From contig CANRJJ010000016.1 in assembly GCA_947630895.1 (NCBI GenBank), positions 1-34,948 on the forward strand: 34,948 bases of DNA, written 5' to 3'. The DNA is from an uncultured Wohlfahrtiimonas sp. (GTDB lineage Bacteria > Pseudomonadota > Gammaproteobacteria > Cardiobacteriales > Wohlfahrtiimonadaceae). The notes under the pieces were generated by a model. It worked only from the letters and a program-made list of their open reading frames with translations. It made no database searches and was not told the DNA's origin. The position numbers and the translations under genes were made by a program. How positions within the stretch are numbered: the first letter of the stretch is position 1; every line of letters begins with the position of its first letter. Of this stretch, positions 1-9,454 are shown in pieces.

Positions 1-36
1 AAATTAAAACCTCTAAAGTGAGAACTTAAAACAATT

Positions 37-2172
37 ATGAAGATTTCGCTCATTCCTGCCAAAAAGATTTTTTATCATAGTAATCTTTTATTTAGTATTA
101 GAGTTATTGTAGCTTTACTTGGCGCCACATTAATCCCGATACTGTTTTTTGGCAATGTGCCTGCAATTATACCACTCACTTTAGGTGTTATAGCAGCCGC
201 AGCCGCAGATATTGATGCAAGCCCTCGTCAGCGCTTAAAAAATCTTTCTATAATTCTCTTTTGCTTTGTTCTTGCGACTTTTTCTGTAGAAATACTATTT
301 CCATATCCTTGGTTATTTTTAATCGGTTTAGTCACTGCTGGTTTTACCTTCACAATGCTTGGCGTTTTAGGCAAAACCTTCGCAGTCATTTCATTTGGTA
401 CACTCCTTATATCAACTTATACAATGGTTGGCATAGATTTATTCGAACAAAAATTCGTCTTATCTTCGTTGTTATTATTGGGTGCTATTTGGTATAGCTT
501 AGTGGCTTTAATAGAGTCTATCGTTCAACCCATACGTACGACACAAGAGTATTTAAGCCAATCTTTTTTAGCTTTGCATGATTTTTTGAATGCAAAAGCA
601 CAAATGTTCGACCCTGATGAAACAGATGGTTTTAAACAACAAACCCAAGAATTAACATCTGTAAATCAAAGAGTTATTTTATCTATGAATGAAAGCAAAC
701 GTTCTCTGTTCAATCGTTTACGTGGTGACCAAGGACATCGCAAAGTGCAAGTCATGCTGAATTACTACTTTGTAGCACAAGATATTCATGAACGCGCAAA
801 TTCAGCGCACACTAGCTATCAAGTATTGAGCAATCATTTAAAAAACAGTGATGTTTTATTCAGATTATCGCGTTTAATGTCATTACAGGCGGCTGCTTGT
901 GAAAAAATAGCCTATGCCATTAAATATCGCCAACCGTATGATCATAATCCTTTATTTGATCGCTATTTTAAAATTTTGTCCGAATCGATACAGAATGCAG
1001 ATATATCGCTTTCTTTAAAAATTTCACTGTTTAATATCGTTAAAAATTTAGAAGGCATTGATAAACAATTTCGCCAAATCAATCAAGTCAGCTATATATC
1101 GACTGATAATAAAAATAATAATATTGTAGAAAATGAAGTTTATAGCTGGAAAAATGCTTATGAACGCATAATAAATAATCTCACGCTGAAATCCGCACTT
1201 TTCCGTCATTCAGCACGCATTAGTCTTCTATTTGCTATAGGTTATGGTATTGTGCAATACACTCAAATTCCACACGGCTATTGGATCATCATGACCAGTT
1301 TATTTGTGTGCCAGCCAAACTACTCAACCACTCAAAAACGACTATTTTTGCGTTTTTTTGGAACTGTTATTGGTATTTTTCTCGGTGTGTTTTTCACCTA
1401 TCTATTTGATACTTTAGCAACGCAAATTTTTGCCATCATTACATGTGGCTGGTTATATTTCTTATTCAAAAATTCGCGCTATGCTTTTGCCACTTGTTTT
1501 ATCACTATGCTCGTATTTTTCAACTTTAGTTTAGTGGGAGAAACATCGGTTGACGTAGCATGGATAAGAATCGTTGCCACAACAATCGGTGCCGTGATTG
1601 CATTTTTAGCCGTCAGTTTTTTATGGCCAGATTGGAAATATCGTACATTGCCAAGCCTAGTTGCAATGGCAAGTCATGACAATGCCCAATATCTCAATCA
1701 AACCCATCGCCAATATCAATCGGAACGCATCGATAATGTTGATTATCGCTTTGCACGCCGTGAAGCTCATGAAAACTCGGCTGACCTTTCTTCCTTAATC
1801 AGTATTATGTCAAATGAGCCAAAAGTTAATCATGAACTCATCGACACTGCCTTTAAATTTTTAACGCTGAATCACACATTCATAAGCTATATATCTACGT
1901 TAGGTGCTCACAGAACAACAAAACTAACCGAAAATATTCAAGATATTTTCGATCAAACAAATCGTTTTATGGTGCATGCCTTAGAGCACAACACGATTAA
2001 TGATAAACAATGCTCACAATACATTGATGATCTTCAAAAGATCTTAGATAACTTTAATCACTGTGGCCACACCGAAACCGATTATCAGGTAACGCAGCAG
2101 CTGCAATTAATGCTACAAATATTACCTGATATTGTTCAAACTTCTCGCTCTATTCAGCAGCTAGATAACTAA
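37..2172 (+). CDS. yccS: YccS-like FUSC family inner membrane protein
   Basis: This 711-residue protein matches the YccS/YhfK group of FUSC (fusaric-acid-resistance-like) membrane proteins in length and layout; E. coli YccS is about 720 residues. Two hydrophobic blocks, at about residues 20-160 and 395-530, are each followed by a hydrophilic helical region, which is the family's duplicated transmembrane-cytoplasmic arrangement. The second block holds a PHGYW segment followed by CQPNYS, typical of FUSC domains. The family is presumed to export small organic compounds, but the YccS substrate is not established and nothing here reveals it. The ATG at 37 has only a weak upstream purine stretch, and only 36 bases lie before it, so its promoter is outside the window. 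Its stop codon overlaps the stop of the convergent sotB gene by four bases. Confidence 0.85.
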   Translation: MKISLIPAKKIFYHSNLLFSIRVIVALLGATLIPILFFGNVPAIIPLTLGVIAAAAADIDASPRQRLKNLSIILFCFVLATFSVEILFPYPWLFLIGLVTAGFTFTMLGVLGKTFAVISFGTLLISTYTMVGIDLFEQKFVLSSLLLLGAIWYSLVALIESIVQPIRTTQEYLSQSFLALHDFLNAKAQMFDPDETDGFKQQTQELTSVNQRVILSMNESKRSLFNRLRGDQGHRKVQVMLNYYFVAQDIHERANSAHTSYQVLSNHLKNSDVLFRLSRLMSLQAAACEKIAYAIKYRQPYDHNPLFDRYFKILSESIQNADISLSLKISLFNIVKNLEGIDKQFRQINQVSYISTDNKNNNIVENEVYSWKNAYERIINNLTLKSALFRHSARISLLFAIGYGIVQYTQIPHGYWIIMTSLFVCQPNYSTTQKRLFLRFFGTVIGIFLGVFFTYLFDTLATQIFAIITCGWLYFLFKNSRYAFATCFITMLVFFNFSLVGETSVDVAWIRIVATTIGAVIAFLAVSFLWPDWKYRTLPSLVAMASHDNAQYLNQTHRQYQSERIDNVDYRFARREAHENSADLSSLISIMSNEPKVNHELIDTAFKFLTLNHTFISYISTLGAHRTTKLTENIQDIFDQTNRFMVHALEHNTINDKQCSQYIDDLQKILDNFNHCGHTETDYQVTQQLQLMLQILPDIVQTSRSIQQLDN

Positions 2173-3386
2173 TGTGTCACAACATTTTTGGGTGCAGAAG
2201 CAGCTAAGAATTGATCTTTATATTTGATGAATAAAAATAGTGCCAATAGCAATGCGACAACGCTGATGGCTGCGCCCATAAATCCGATAGACTCTAAATT
2301 GATCTGAGTGATGACAATATTACCTACCAAAGCACCGCCACCAATACCAATATTAAAAATGCCTGAGAAAATGGACATGGAAACATCAGTGGCATCGGAT
2401 GCCAAGTCTAACACTTTCACTTGCAGTGCTAAAAGCACCAACATGCTTGCGATTCCCCAGAAGAATGAAAGTATGAATAATAATGTGTGTGATGATGCCA
2501 CTGGCAATAATCCCACTGTGCAGATCGTTAACAAAATGATGGACGCAGGCAAAAATGTTAGTGGATTGCACGCATTGTATTTACTGAAGATTACACTACC
2601 CGCAATGCCCGCAATCCCAAAGAGCAGTAATAAAAATGTGGTATTCGCTGAAGATATTTTAGCCACTTGCTCTACGAATGGTTCAATATAGCTGTATGCC
2701 GTAAAGTGCGCTGTCACTGTAATCGCCGTTAATAAATAAATACCCACCAATGCTGGTCTTTTGAAAATGATCGGTAAACTTTTGAGTGAACCTGCATTCT
2801 GGCTTGGTAGTTTTGGCAATACACGCATTAGAATAATTAATGTGATCAGCGCTAAAATACCGATGCTTAAGAATGTGAAGCGCCAACCGATCATCTGCCC
2901 TATCAATCGCCCAATCGGAATGCCTAATACCGTTGCTAATGCTGTACCTGATGCTAAGATTCCTAAGGCTTGCGACCTTCTGCCAACAGGCGCAATCCGC
3001 ACTGCCAATGCTGCGGTGATTGACCAAAACAGAGCATGTGCTATTGCGATGCCGATTCTGCCGATGATCAAATTCGTAAATGAGTCAGCAAAAAAGCAAA
3101 TAATATGGCTAATGATAAAGATAATGAATATAAATAATAGCAGGCGTTTACGCTCTACATTCCCAACCATCAACAATAATGGCAACGATGCCAATGCCAC
3201 CACCCAAGCATAAATTGTAATCATAATGCCTGCTTTTGCAGCAGACATACCGAAATCACTGCCAATATCTGTCAATAATGCGATCGGAATAAACTCTGTT
3301 GTGTTAAATACAAATGCTGCAAATGCAAGGCAAATAACGCCCAACCAAGCCATATTGGTTTGATCATTATGAGTATTTAGTTTCAC
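2169..3386 (-). CDS. sotB: SotB-type MFS sugar/drug efflux transporter
   Basis: This 405-residue major facilitator permease agrees with E. coli SotB (YdeA) along its whole length: the N-terminal FNTTEF(I/V)P segment, the TIYAWVVAL segment in TM2, FWSITA, SGTALATVLG, the SLKSLP linker, TAYSYIEPFV, and near the C-terminus DATDVSMSIFSGIFNIGIG. SotB exports arabinose, other sugars and IPTG at the inner membrane. The start is a GTG at 3386, chosen because AAGGAAG lies six bases upstream; the first ATG would remove the first eleven residues. Its upstream region (3387-3549) shows no convincing operator. It is convergent with the yccS-like gene, with the two stop codons overlapping. Before the uronate island was placed here, the next gene upstream was probably the hydroxyacid dehydrogenase now at 13754. 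Confidence 0.92.
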   Translation of the reverse strand: MKLNTHNDQTNMAWLGVICLAFAAFVFNTTEFIPIALLTDIGSDFGMSAAKAGIMITIYAWVVALASLPLLLMVGNVERKRLLLFIFIIFIISHIICFFADSFTNLIIGRIGIAIAHALFWSITAALAVRIAPVGRRSQALGILASGTALATVLGIPIGRLIGQMIGWRFTFLSIGILALITLIILMRVLPKLPSQNAGSLKSLPIIFKRPALVGIYLLTAITVTAHFTAYSYIEPFVEQVAKISSANTTFLLLLFGIAGIAGSVIFSKYNACNPLTFLPASIILLTICTVGLLPVASSHTLLFILSFFWGIASMLVLLALQVKVLDLASDATDVSMSIFSGIFNIGIGGGALVGNIVITQINLESIGFMGAAISVVALLLALFLFIKYKDQFLAASAPKNVVTH

Positions 3387-3549
3387 TGCGCTTCCTTTTT
3401 CTAATTCTATGAGGTGTCAATTGTAGTACAGAGCCTTGATAATTGTTCATAAAGCTGTCTGTATTAATAAAACAAATCAACCGTTAATACATATATTAAT
3501 CAATCGTTCTCTACAGAATTTTATACTCACGGCATTTGACTAGTAAAAT

Positions 3550-3588
3550 AAAAACAGCTTTTGATGAATAGTCAAAAGCTGTTTTTTA
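3550..3588. terminator. Hairpin terminator downstream of uxaC
   Basis: Two perfect 15-base arms (3550-3564 and 3572-3586) surround a 7-base loop and are flanked by A/T runs on both sides, so it could act on either strand. Its natural user is the leftward uxaB-uxaA-uxaC transcript; sotB starts 164 bases further left. It resembles the hairpin at 13675-13713 but with different bases near the stem base and a loop in the opposite orientation. Confidence 0.8.
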
Positions 3589-3592
3589 AATC

Positions 3593-3695
3593 TTTTAATT
3601 GTATAGATTCAGAACGAATTAAAATAATTAACTCACAACATTAACAGGTGTGCCTTTAACAAATTGATTAATATTGTTTTGCAAAATTCCAACCA
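3593..3695. repeat. 103-bp direct repeat, left copy
   Basis: This stretch is identical base for base to 13719-13821. It contains the last codons, stop codon and following spacer of the D-2-hydroxyacid dehydrogenase gene. With the right copy it brackets the complete uronate island. In the 323-base gap between sotB and uxaC (3387-3709) I see only the sotB leader, the hairpin at 3550 and this repeat. Confidence 0.97.
3628..3695 (-). pseudogene. 3'-terminal remnant of the D-2-hydroxyacid dehydrogenase gene
   Basis: Read on the minus strand, the left repeat copy encodes the last 22 residues of the dehydrogenase (VGILQNNINQ... to ...VNVVS and a TAA stop), identical to the C-terminus of the intact gene at 13754-14713. 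No start codon or upstream part of the gene is present; at 3696 the sequence changes abruptly into the spacer next to uxaC. It is a duplication scar and not a gene. It now lies between uxaC and the hairpin at 3550. Confidence 0.93.
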
Positions 3696-3709
3696 TCTTG
3701 ATAATAAAT

Positions 3710-5110
3710 TTATTGATCTAGAAAATAATGGTTCGCATTATGGTAGCAAATATTACTAACCATTTTACCTAATAACTCCATATCATTTGGAGCTTCACCA
3801 TCGACGACCCATTGCCCAATCATTTGACATAATATCCGTCTAAAATACTCATGACGCGTAAAAGATAAAAAGCTTCTAGAGTCTGTCAGCATACCTACAA
3901 AACGACTTAAAAGCCCCATTTGTGAGAGCTGTGTTAATTGGCGAATCATGCCATCTTTTTGATCGTTAAACCACCAACCAGATCCAAACTGAATTTTTCC
4001 AGGAATACCACCACCTTGAAAATTCCCAATCATCGTTGCAACAATCTCATTATCACTTGGATTTAAACAATATAAAATAGTCTTAGGCAAAGCGTCGGTC
4101 TTATCTAACTTATTCATTAATTTAGACAAAGGTTCTGCAATAGCGGTGTCATTAATCGAATCAAAACCTGTATCAGGGCCTAATATACTTAATAATCTGT
4201 CATTATTATTTCTTAATGCACCTATATGATATTGCTGAATCCATTGACGTTTTGCATAACATTGACCTAAAAATAATAAAACTGCCGTTTTAAATTGAGC
4301 TATTTCATAAGGTGTTAACATTTTATTTTGAATTTTTTTCGACAAAATATAGTCCAATTCTATTTCTGAGGATTCAGCAAAAACAACTTTGTCTAGCGCA
4401 TGATCCGAAACAACACAACCATGTTGTGCAAAATATTCAATACGCTTTTCTAATGCACCTGTTAAATCAGAATACTTCTTGATCTCTACGTCACTCACTT
4501 CCCCTAAACGCAGCATATATTCATTAAAACTATCTAAATGAATATTTAATGCTTTATCCGGTCTAAAACTTGGCAACATTTTGAAGTTATGAGTTTTTGA
4601 TGCAAAAGCTTTATGGTGTTCCAAACTATCAATAGGATCATCGGTGGTTCCTATCATCTTGACATTCATCTGCTTTATAATGCCTTGAGTGGAGAAGTTT
4701 TTATCATGTAACATCTCATTACACTCATTCCAGATCGACTCTGCTGTTTTCTCATTCAAGACTCGATCTGTAATGCCAAATGGTCGACGTAACTCTAAAT
4801 GCGTCCAATGATACAAAGGATTACCTATCGTATAAGGTACTGTTTTTGCATATGCTAAATATTTATCATAATCTTTAGCACTGCCTGTGCAATATGCTTC
4901 ATCCACGCCATTCGCACGCATCGCACGCCATTTATAGTGATCGCCTTTTAACCAAATATCATATAAGTTTTCAAACTGGTAATTTGTGGCAATTAATTCC
5001 GGTGATAAGTGACAATGATAATCAAAAATAGGTTCATGCTTGGCTACAGAATGGTACAGCTCTTTGGCAACATCATTTGACAACAAAAAATCTTCTGTTA
5101 AAAAGTTCAT
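3710..5110 (-). CDS. uxaC: Uronate isomerase UxaC
   Basis: This 466-residue protein is a glucuronate/galacturonate isomerase of the amidohydrolase-like UxaC family. In the cytoplasm it interconverts D-galacturonate with D-tagaturonate and D-glucuronate with D-fructuronate. Family marks are the N-terminal [10 protein letters not shown] with metal-ligand histidines, the [10 protein letters not shown] segment, [13 protein letters not shown] and, near the C-terminus, the [11 protein letters not shown] and [15 protein letters not shown] stretches; the length is normal (about 470). I place the start at the ATG at 5110 because GAGGAG lies five bases upstream; a GTG at 5116 would overlap that spacer. 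It is the last gene of the leftward uxaB-uxaA-uxaC operon, 15 bases after uxaA, and its downstream flank is the duplicated dehydrogenase tail plus a hairpin. Confidence 0.95.
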   Translation of the reverse strand: MNFLTEDFLLSNDVAKELYHSVAKHEPIFDYHCHLSPELIATNYQFENLYDIWLKGDHYKWRAMRANGVDEAYCTGSAKDYDKYLAYAKTVPYTIGNPLYHWTHLELRRPFGITDRVLNEKTAESIWNECNEMLHDKNFSTQGIIKQMNVKMIGTTDDPIDSLEHHKAFASKTHNFKMLPSFRPDKALNIHLDSFNEYMLRLGEVSDVEIKKYSDLTGALEKRIEYFAQHGCVVSDHALDKVVFAESSEIELDYILSKKIQNKMLTPYEIAQFKTAVLLFLGQCYAKRQWIQQYHIGALRNNNDRLLSILGPDTGFDSINDTAIAEPLSKLMNKLDKTDALPKTILYCLNPSDNEIVATMIGNFQGGGIPGKIQFGSGWWFNDQKDGMIRQLTQLSQMGLLSRFVGMLTDSRSFLSFTRHEYFRRILCQMIGQWVVDGEAPNDMELLGKMVSNICYHNANHYFLDQ

Positions 5111-5125
5111 TTTCACTCCTCGCTT

Positions 5126-6628
5126 TTATAGTGTTACGCCTGTTTTAAAAATTGCTAATTCTTTAAAATCCAATAACTCATTAACAGATCGTTTCCCATT
5201 AATCACATCGACCAACATTTCGATTAATTCTGTTAATGCGCTTTCAAATGTTGCACCAGCGACTAATTCACCTGCATTAAAATCAATCCAATGACTTTTT
5301 TTAGCTGCTAACTCACTATTTGTAGAAAGTTTTAAAGTAGGTGCAAAACCGCCATAGGGTGTGCCTCGACCTGTTGAAAATAAAACGATATGGCAGCCTG
5401 CCGCTATCAATGCTGTCGTTGCGACTGCATCATTGCCGGGCGCGCTCAATAAATTCAAACCTGGCTTTGTTAGACGTTCACCATATTTCAAAACATCTAC
5501 TACCTTCCTTGTTCCAGATTTTTGCGTACACCCTAAAGATTTCTCTTCTAAAGTTGTAATACCACCATCTTTATTGCCAGGGGAAGGATTTTCATAAATG
5601 GGTTGCTTATGATCTATAAAATACTGCTTAAAATTATTAATCATTGAAACAGTATCTTGGAAGACTTCTTGAGAAACTGCGCGATTCATCAAAGGTTGCT
5701 CCGCGCCAAACATTTCTGGTACTTCTGTTAAAACTGTTGTGCCACCAATGTCTACCATATAGTCAGATAGCAAACCTAAAAGAGGATTCGCGGTAATACC
5801 TGAAAATGCATCCGAACCTCCACATTTCAAGCCTAATTTGATTTCCGAAAATTTACCTAGCGTTCTTTGGTCATTCTTAATGACAGAATACAATTCATCT
5901 AATACTCGCAATCCGCTTTCAATCTCATCATCTTCTTGTTGGCAAATTAAAAATTTCACTCTATTCGAATCATATTCCCCTAAAGAGTCTCTAAATTGTT
6001 TAATTTGATTATTTTCACACCCCAACCCTAAAACTAAGACTGCACCAGCGTTAGGATGATTGACCATATCTTGTAAAATTGTTCTGGTATTTAAATGATC
6101 TTCGCCCAATTGTGAACAGCCATAAGGATGTCTTAATACTTCTACTGAATCAATTTTTAGATCTTCATGTTTCGCCAAGAACTGTTTTTTAATTGTGTCC
6201 GCAATTGAATTAACGCAAGTAACTGTCGGAACTATCCAAAGTTCATTCCTAATACCAACTTGACCTTTATCACGCCTATATATGCAGACGTCTCTATCCT
6301 CCACCTTAACAATAGATGGCGATGAATTCACTTCTGGGAAATATTCATACTTATGAATATCACCCAAATTTGTTGTTAAATTATGAGAATGCACATGCTC
6401 ACCAATGGCGATATTTACTTGCGCCCTACCGATTGCTGCACCATATTTAATAACATTATCATTCTCAAAAATATCAATAAGTGCAATTTTATGCCCAACA
6501 ACAATAGGTTCTTTGATCACCAACTCACGATCATCTACGATAATGACATCACCTATATCTAAAGCTTGAGTCGCAATCACAACATTATCATTTGCATTTA
6601 TCTTTATAATTTTATTATTGTTTTTCAT
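5126..6628 (-). CDS. uxaA: Altronate dehydratase UxaA
   Basis: This 500-residue protein belongs to the UxaA/GarD family, which dehydrates D-altronate to 2-keto-3-deoxygluconate using a metal ion. The first 100 residues form a SAF-like domain (IGEHVHSHN motif). The long C-terminal domain begins with RRDKGQVGIRNE and carries conserved cysteine segments: RHPYGCSQLG, GLGCENNQ, GLKCGGSDAFSG, EKSLGCTQKSG and, near the end, STGRGTPYGG. Length and domain order are normal. It sits between uxaB (5-base gap) and uxaC (15-base gap) and is plainly cotranscribed with them. The ribosome-binding site before ATG 6628 is weak (GAG only), so translation may be coupled to uxaB. The same fold also serves galactarate dehydratase, but the neighbours settle the altronate assignment. 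Confidence 0.94.
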   Translation of the reverse strand: MKNNNKIIKINANDNVVIATQALDIGDVIIVDDRELVIKEPIVVGHKIALIDIFENDNVIKYGAAIGRAQVNIAIGEHVHSHNLTTNLGDIHKYEYFPEVNSSPSIVKVEDRDVCIYRRDKGQVGIRNELWIVPTVTCVNSIADTIKKQFLAKHEDLKIDSVEVLRHPYGCSQLGEDHLNTRTILQDMVNHPNAGAVLVLGLGCENNQIKQFRDSLGEYDSNRVKFLICQQEDDEIESGLRVLDELYSVIKNDQRTLGKFSEIKLGLKCGGSDAFSGITANPLLGLLSDYMVDIGGTTVLTEVPEMFGAEQPLMNRAVSQEVFQDTVSMINNFKQYFIDHKQPIYENPSPGNKDGGITTLEEKSLGCTQKSGTRKVVDVLKYGERLTKPGLNLLSAPGNDAVATTALIAAGCHIVLFSTGRGTPYGGFAPTLKLSTNSELAAKKSHWIDFNAGELVAGATFESALTELIEMLVDVINGKRSVNELLDFKELAIFKTGVTL

Positions 6629-6633
6629 ATTTA

Positions 6634-8103
6634 TTACTCTACTAAATACCAGTCCATGAGACTATGCAAAGCATCAGTCATACCATTTGCTAAAATCATT
6701 TCGCCATAATAATTAACATTTTCACTCAATTGAGGGATCTCTAATAAATTGCAGCCCCAATGCTCAGCATCACCCAAAATACTATTCACTAAATCAATGA
6801 ATCTCAGCTCTCCATTGTCTATTGCCTGCCATTTAGTTTCATATAGGCTTAACCATTTTTGATCATCAGATAGTTGATGGAAGGTTTCATTTAATTTTCC
6901 TCTGTATAAAATCATCAAAGATGCCAAAGAAAAGCTCATTAAATGAGGAGATGTTTCATTTTTTGCAACATAATCCAACAATGCAGGTAAATTGCGTGTT
7001 TTAAATTTAGCCATACTATTTAGCCCAATTGAGAGCCATTGATGCTCGATGAATGGATTTTTAAATCTTTGAATAACATTGTTGGTATAAGCATCTATTA
7101 GCTCTTTTGGTAGCGTCAAACTCGATACAACCTCTTCTTTTAGCATGCTCATTAAAAACTTTTCTAATAAAGGATCTTCTAGCGCCGCTTTTACTGTAGT
7201 TTTACCGCTTAAAAATGCAACAGGTAATAATCCTGTATGTCCACCATTTAATAATGCAACTTTTTGTTGTCGATACAAGTCAAGATCATCGGTCACTAAA
7301 ATATTTAATGGTACTTTATCCAGATGAAATTGTTGCTTTAATGATTCAGGAGCTTCAATGACAAACAGATAGAAATATTCTGCCATCACTAAGAATTGAT
7401 CTTCACACCCTATCTCTTCCCATATCAGCTGCTTTTGACCCATAGGAAACCCAGGAACAATGCGATCCACCAATGTAGAATAAAATTGATTTGCAGCCTC
7501 AACCCAATTTTTAAAATCTTCAGGCAATCCCCATAAATCAGCATATTGAAGAATAATGCTTTTTAGAACTTCACCATTATTCTCAATCAATTCACATGGC
7601 AAAACCTTCAAACCTACAGATAAATCCCCTTGAAAATATTCATAACGAACATATAGAAATTGAGTCAATTTAGCGGGAAAGCTTTCTGGCACACATTCAA
7701 AATCAAACCGATCGCCCGGATAAAAAACTAATCCAGCCTCTGTCGTATTAGAAAAAACCCATTCTAATGATGATAATTTTGCAAGCGCCAAATAGTCGTA
7801 ATAATTCCGGCTTAAATCGATCTCTCTTTGGATACAATCAATCAATTGTACTTCCCTAACAATATCGTCTTGCTCATTGATACCATTCAAAATGGTGTGA
7901 TATAGACCATCTTGTTGATTCAACGATTCAGAAGAATTCGTACCTCTGGTAAGACAAATAACACCTGCATTAAAATCAGTTTTTTCATTTAATACTTGTA
8001 TCATCCAATCAATAAATGCTCGTAAAAAATTACCAGAGCCAAATTGCAATACTTTGATTGGCCGTTCTTTTACTTGATAATTTATGCGATTAAGTGACTC
8101 CAT
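6634..8103 (-). CDS. uxaB: Tagaturonate reductase UxaB
   Basis: This 489-residue NAD-dependent enzyme of the mannitol/altronate dehydrogenase family reduces D-tagaturonate to D-altronate. The Rossmann segment VLQFGSGNFLRAF is at the N-terminus, ICLTRG follows, NTTEAGL lies in the middle of the N-terminal domain, and LNGGHTGLLPVAFLSG marks the active-site region. The first segment and the position next to uxaA favour tagaturonate reductase over fructuronate reductase (UxuB) or mannitol dehydrogenase. I chose ATG 8103 because GAGAGGGG lies just upstream. The open frame extends to 8145, but that extension would read through two TGTATGACAA repeats that look like operator sites. It is the first gene of the leftward operon, driven from the 8104-8416 region. 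Confidence 0.93.
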   Translation of the reverse strand: MESLNRINYQVKERPIKVLQFGSGNFLRAFIDWMIQVLNEKTDFNAGVICLTRGTNSSESLNQQDGLYHTILNGINEQDDIVREVQLIDCIQREIDLSRNYYDYLALAKLSSLEWVFSNTTEAGLVFYPGDRFDFECVPESFPAKLTQFLYVRYEYFQGDLSVGLKVLPCELIENNGEVLKSIILQYADLWGLPEDFKNWVEAANQFYSTLVDRIVPGFPMGQKQLIWEEIGCEDQFLVMAEYFYLFVIEAPESLKQQFHLDKVPLNILVTDDLDLYRQQKVALLNGGHTGLLPVAFLSGKTTVKAALEDPLLEKFLMSMLKEEVVSSLTLPKELIDAYTNNVIQRFKNPFIEHQWLSIGLNSMAKFKTRNLPALLDYVAKNETSPHLMSFSLASLMILYRGKLNETFHQLSDDQKWLSLYETKWQAIDNGELRFIDLVNSILGDAEHWGCNLLEIPQLSENVNYYGEMILANGMTDALHSLMDWYLVE

Positions 8104-8416
8104 AACCCCTCTCAATGTATGACAATAATAAAAATTGTATGACAACTTAAGTAATACATCGATAATACATTTTAATAAAAATAATACAAATTATTATAAT
8201 AATCATTCATGATTACAATATAAAAATAAAATTAATTCAATAAAAAACAAATACTTATAAAAACAAAGACTGTTATAAACAATATCTTTTCAATTTAAGA
8301 TTGAATCTGCTTTTTTTGTATGATAGCTTTTATGTAGTATTTTTGTAAAACAGTTATCAATAAATGCTTATAAAAATATATTTACTTAATATAAACATAT
8401 AAAAAGAGGTGTAGGT
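8104..8416. promoter_or_regulatory. Divergent control region between uxaB and the TRAP operon
   Basis: This 313-base, very AT-rich gap serves both halves of the uronate island. Two near-identical sites, 8115-8125 and 8135-8145, read (A/T)TGTATGACAA, a TTGT-N3-ACAA palindrome, spaced exactly 20 bases apart. A weaker match lies at 8316-8326 on the TRAP side. A minus-strand promoter candidate has TTGTAT (8184-8189), a 16-base spacer and TATTAT (8162-8167); the two sites would then lie just downstream of the uxaB transcription start, fitting repression. A short palindrome, AATCAT-TC-ATGATT, sits at 8201-8214. The GntR-family protein encoded at 11305 is the obvious candidate binder (inference). 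Confidence 0.55.
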
Positions 8417-9400
8417 ATGAAAATCAATAAGTTAATATTGTCTGTAATCTCATTATCTAGTGTTTTTGCATTTAACTTGGTAGCTCAAGACCGTGTCACA
8501 CTAAAGTTAGCACACAACTTAGATGCATCCCATGTTGTTCATCAATCATTAGAAAGTATGGCAAAAGAGATTCAAGATAAATCTAATGGAGAAGTGCGTG
8601 TACGTATCTATACTAATGGCCAAATGGGTGGCCCTAGAGAAACAATAGAAATGCTACAAAATGGCTCCCTTGATCTTACAAAAGCAAGCGCAACAGAAAT
8701 GGAAGTATTTGTACCTGAATTAGCTGTATTCAACCTCCCATATTTGTTTAAAAATCAACAACATTTTGACAATGTAATTTTTGGTGAAATTGGTGATGAA
8801 TTATTATCTAAATCACAAGAAAAAGGCTTTCAAAAACTAGCCTCTTATGTTGCCGGAACACGCAGTATTTATAGCAAAAAACCAATTAACACCATTGATG
8901 AATTAAAAGGTATGAAAATACGCGTTGTATCCACACCAACAACAAATAAAATGATCGAATCATTTGGTGCTTCCCCTACTGTTGTCTCATTTGGAGAAGT
9001 GTATACAGCATTACAGCAAGGCGTATTAGATGGCGCTGAGAATAATGAACCTTCCTATGTACAAACTCGACATTTTGAAGTTGCGCCTTACTACATAGAA
9101 AATATGCATACTGCTGTTCCTGATTATTTAATTATCTCCAATACAGCATTGGATAAATTAAGCGATAAAAACAAAGAAATTGTTTTAAATGCAGCTAAAA
9201 ATTCTGAAAAAGTTCAACAAGACCTTTGGTACAAAGAAGTAGAGCGTTCAAGAAATGAGGCTATCTCTAAAGGGGCTAAATTTATTGAAATGGACCAAAC
9301 ATCATTTAGAGATGCTGTAAAACCAATGCATGAAGAATTTAAAGCTGATCCAGCTAAAGCAGTATGGCTCGAAAGAATTAATACAACTTCAGATCAGTAG
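8417..9400 (+). CDS. TRAP transporter substrate-binding protein (DctP family), probable uronate
   Basis: This 327-residue periplasmic solute-binding protein is of the DctP/SiaP type. The first 23 or so residues form a signal peptide (two lysines, hydrophobic core, then NLVAQD). Family landmarks follow: LKLAHN at the mature N-terminus, NGQMGGPRE, FNLPYLF, LKGMKIRV with the arginine that clamps the ligand carboxylate, and YTALQQGVLDGAEN. The whole island is for hexuronate breakdown and has no other importer, so D-galacturonate (perhaps also D-glucuronate) is the likely ligand. GAGGTG stands nine bases before the ATG. A hairpin just downstream may raise its level relative to the membrane subunits. 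Confidence 0.92.
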   Translation: MKINKLILSVISLSSVFAFNLVAQDRVTLKLAHNLDASHVVHQSLESMAKEIQDKSNGEVRVRIYTNGQMGGPRETIEMLQNGSLDLTKASATEMEVFVPELAVFNLPYLFKNQQHFDNVIFGEIGDELLSKSQEKGFQKLASYVAGTRSIYSKKPINTIDELKGMKIRVVSTPTTNKMIESFGASPTVVSFGEVYTALQQGVLDGAENNEPSYVQTRHFEVAPYYIENMHTAVPDYLIISNTALDKLSDKNKEIVLNAAKNSEKVQQDLWYKEVERSRNEAISKGAKFIEMDQTSFRDAVKPMHEEFKADPAKAVWLERINTTSDQ

Positions 9401-9413
9401 AATACAAAACTCG

Positions 9414-9432
9414 GTCTATTCAAGTAATAGAC
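9414..9432 (+). promoter_or_regulatory. Intercistronic hairpin between TRAP subunit genes
   Basis: GTCTATT and AATAGAC form a perfect 7-base stem around a 5-base loop in the 54-base gap after the binding-protein gene. No T-run follows, so it is more likely an mRNA-stabilising or partial attenuating structure than a full terminator. Binding proteins are usually needed in excess over the membrane subunits, which fits. Confidence 0.45.
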
Positions 9433-9454
9433 TAAGTTTAAAGGAGCTCATACC

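Noticed and set aside
2308-3213. Plus-strand open frames opposite sotB (127 and 150 codons)
   Set aside because: They are complementary to a clearly recognisable SotB protein, show no family resemblance and have no ribosome-binding sites of note.
8104-8145. N-terminal extension of uxaB to 8145
   Set aside because: The extension has no family match, ATG 8103 has a strong ribosome-binding site, and the extension overlaps the predicted operator repeats.
8115-8145. The 20-bp-spaced TGTATGACAA pair as iterons or the start of a repeat array
   Set aside because: There are only two good copies, in a divergent promoter region next to a GntR-regulated operon; an operator is the simpler reading.
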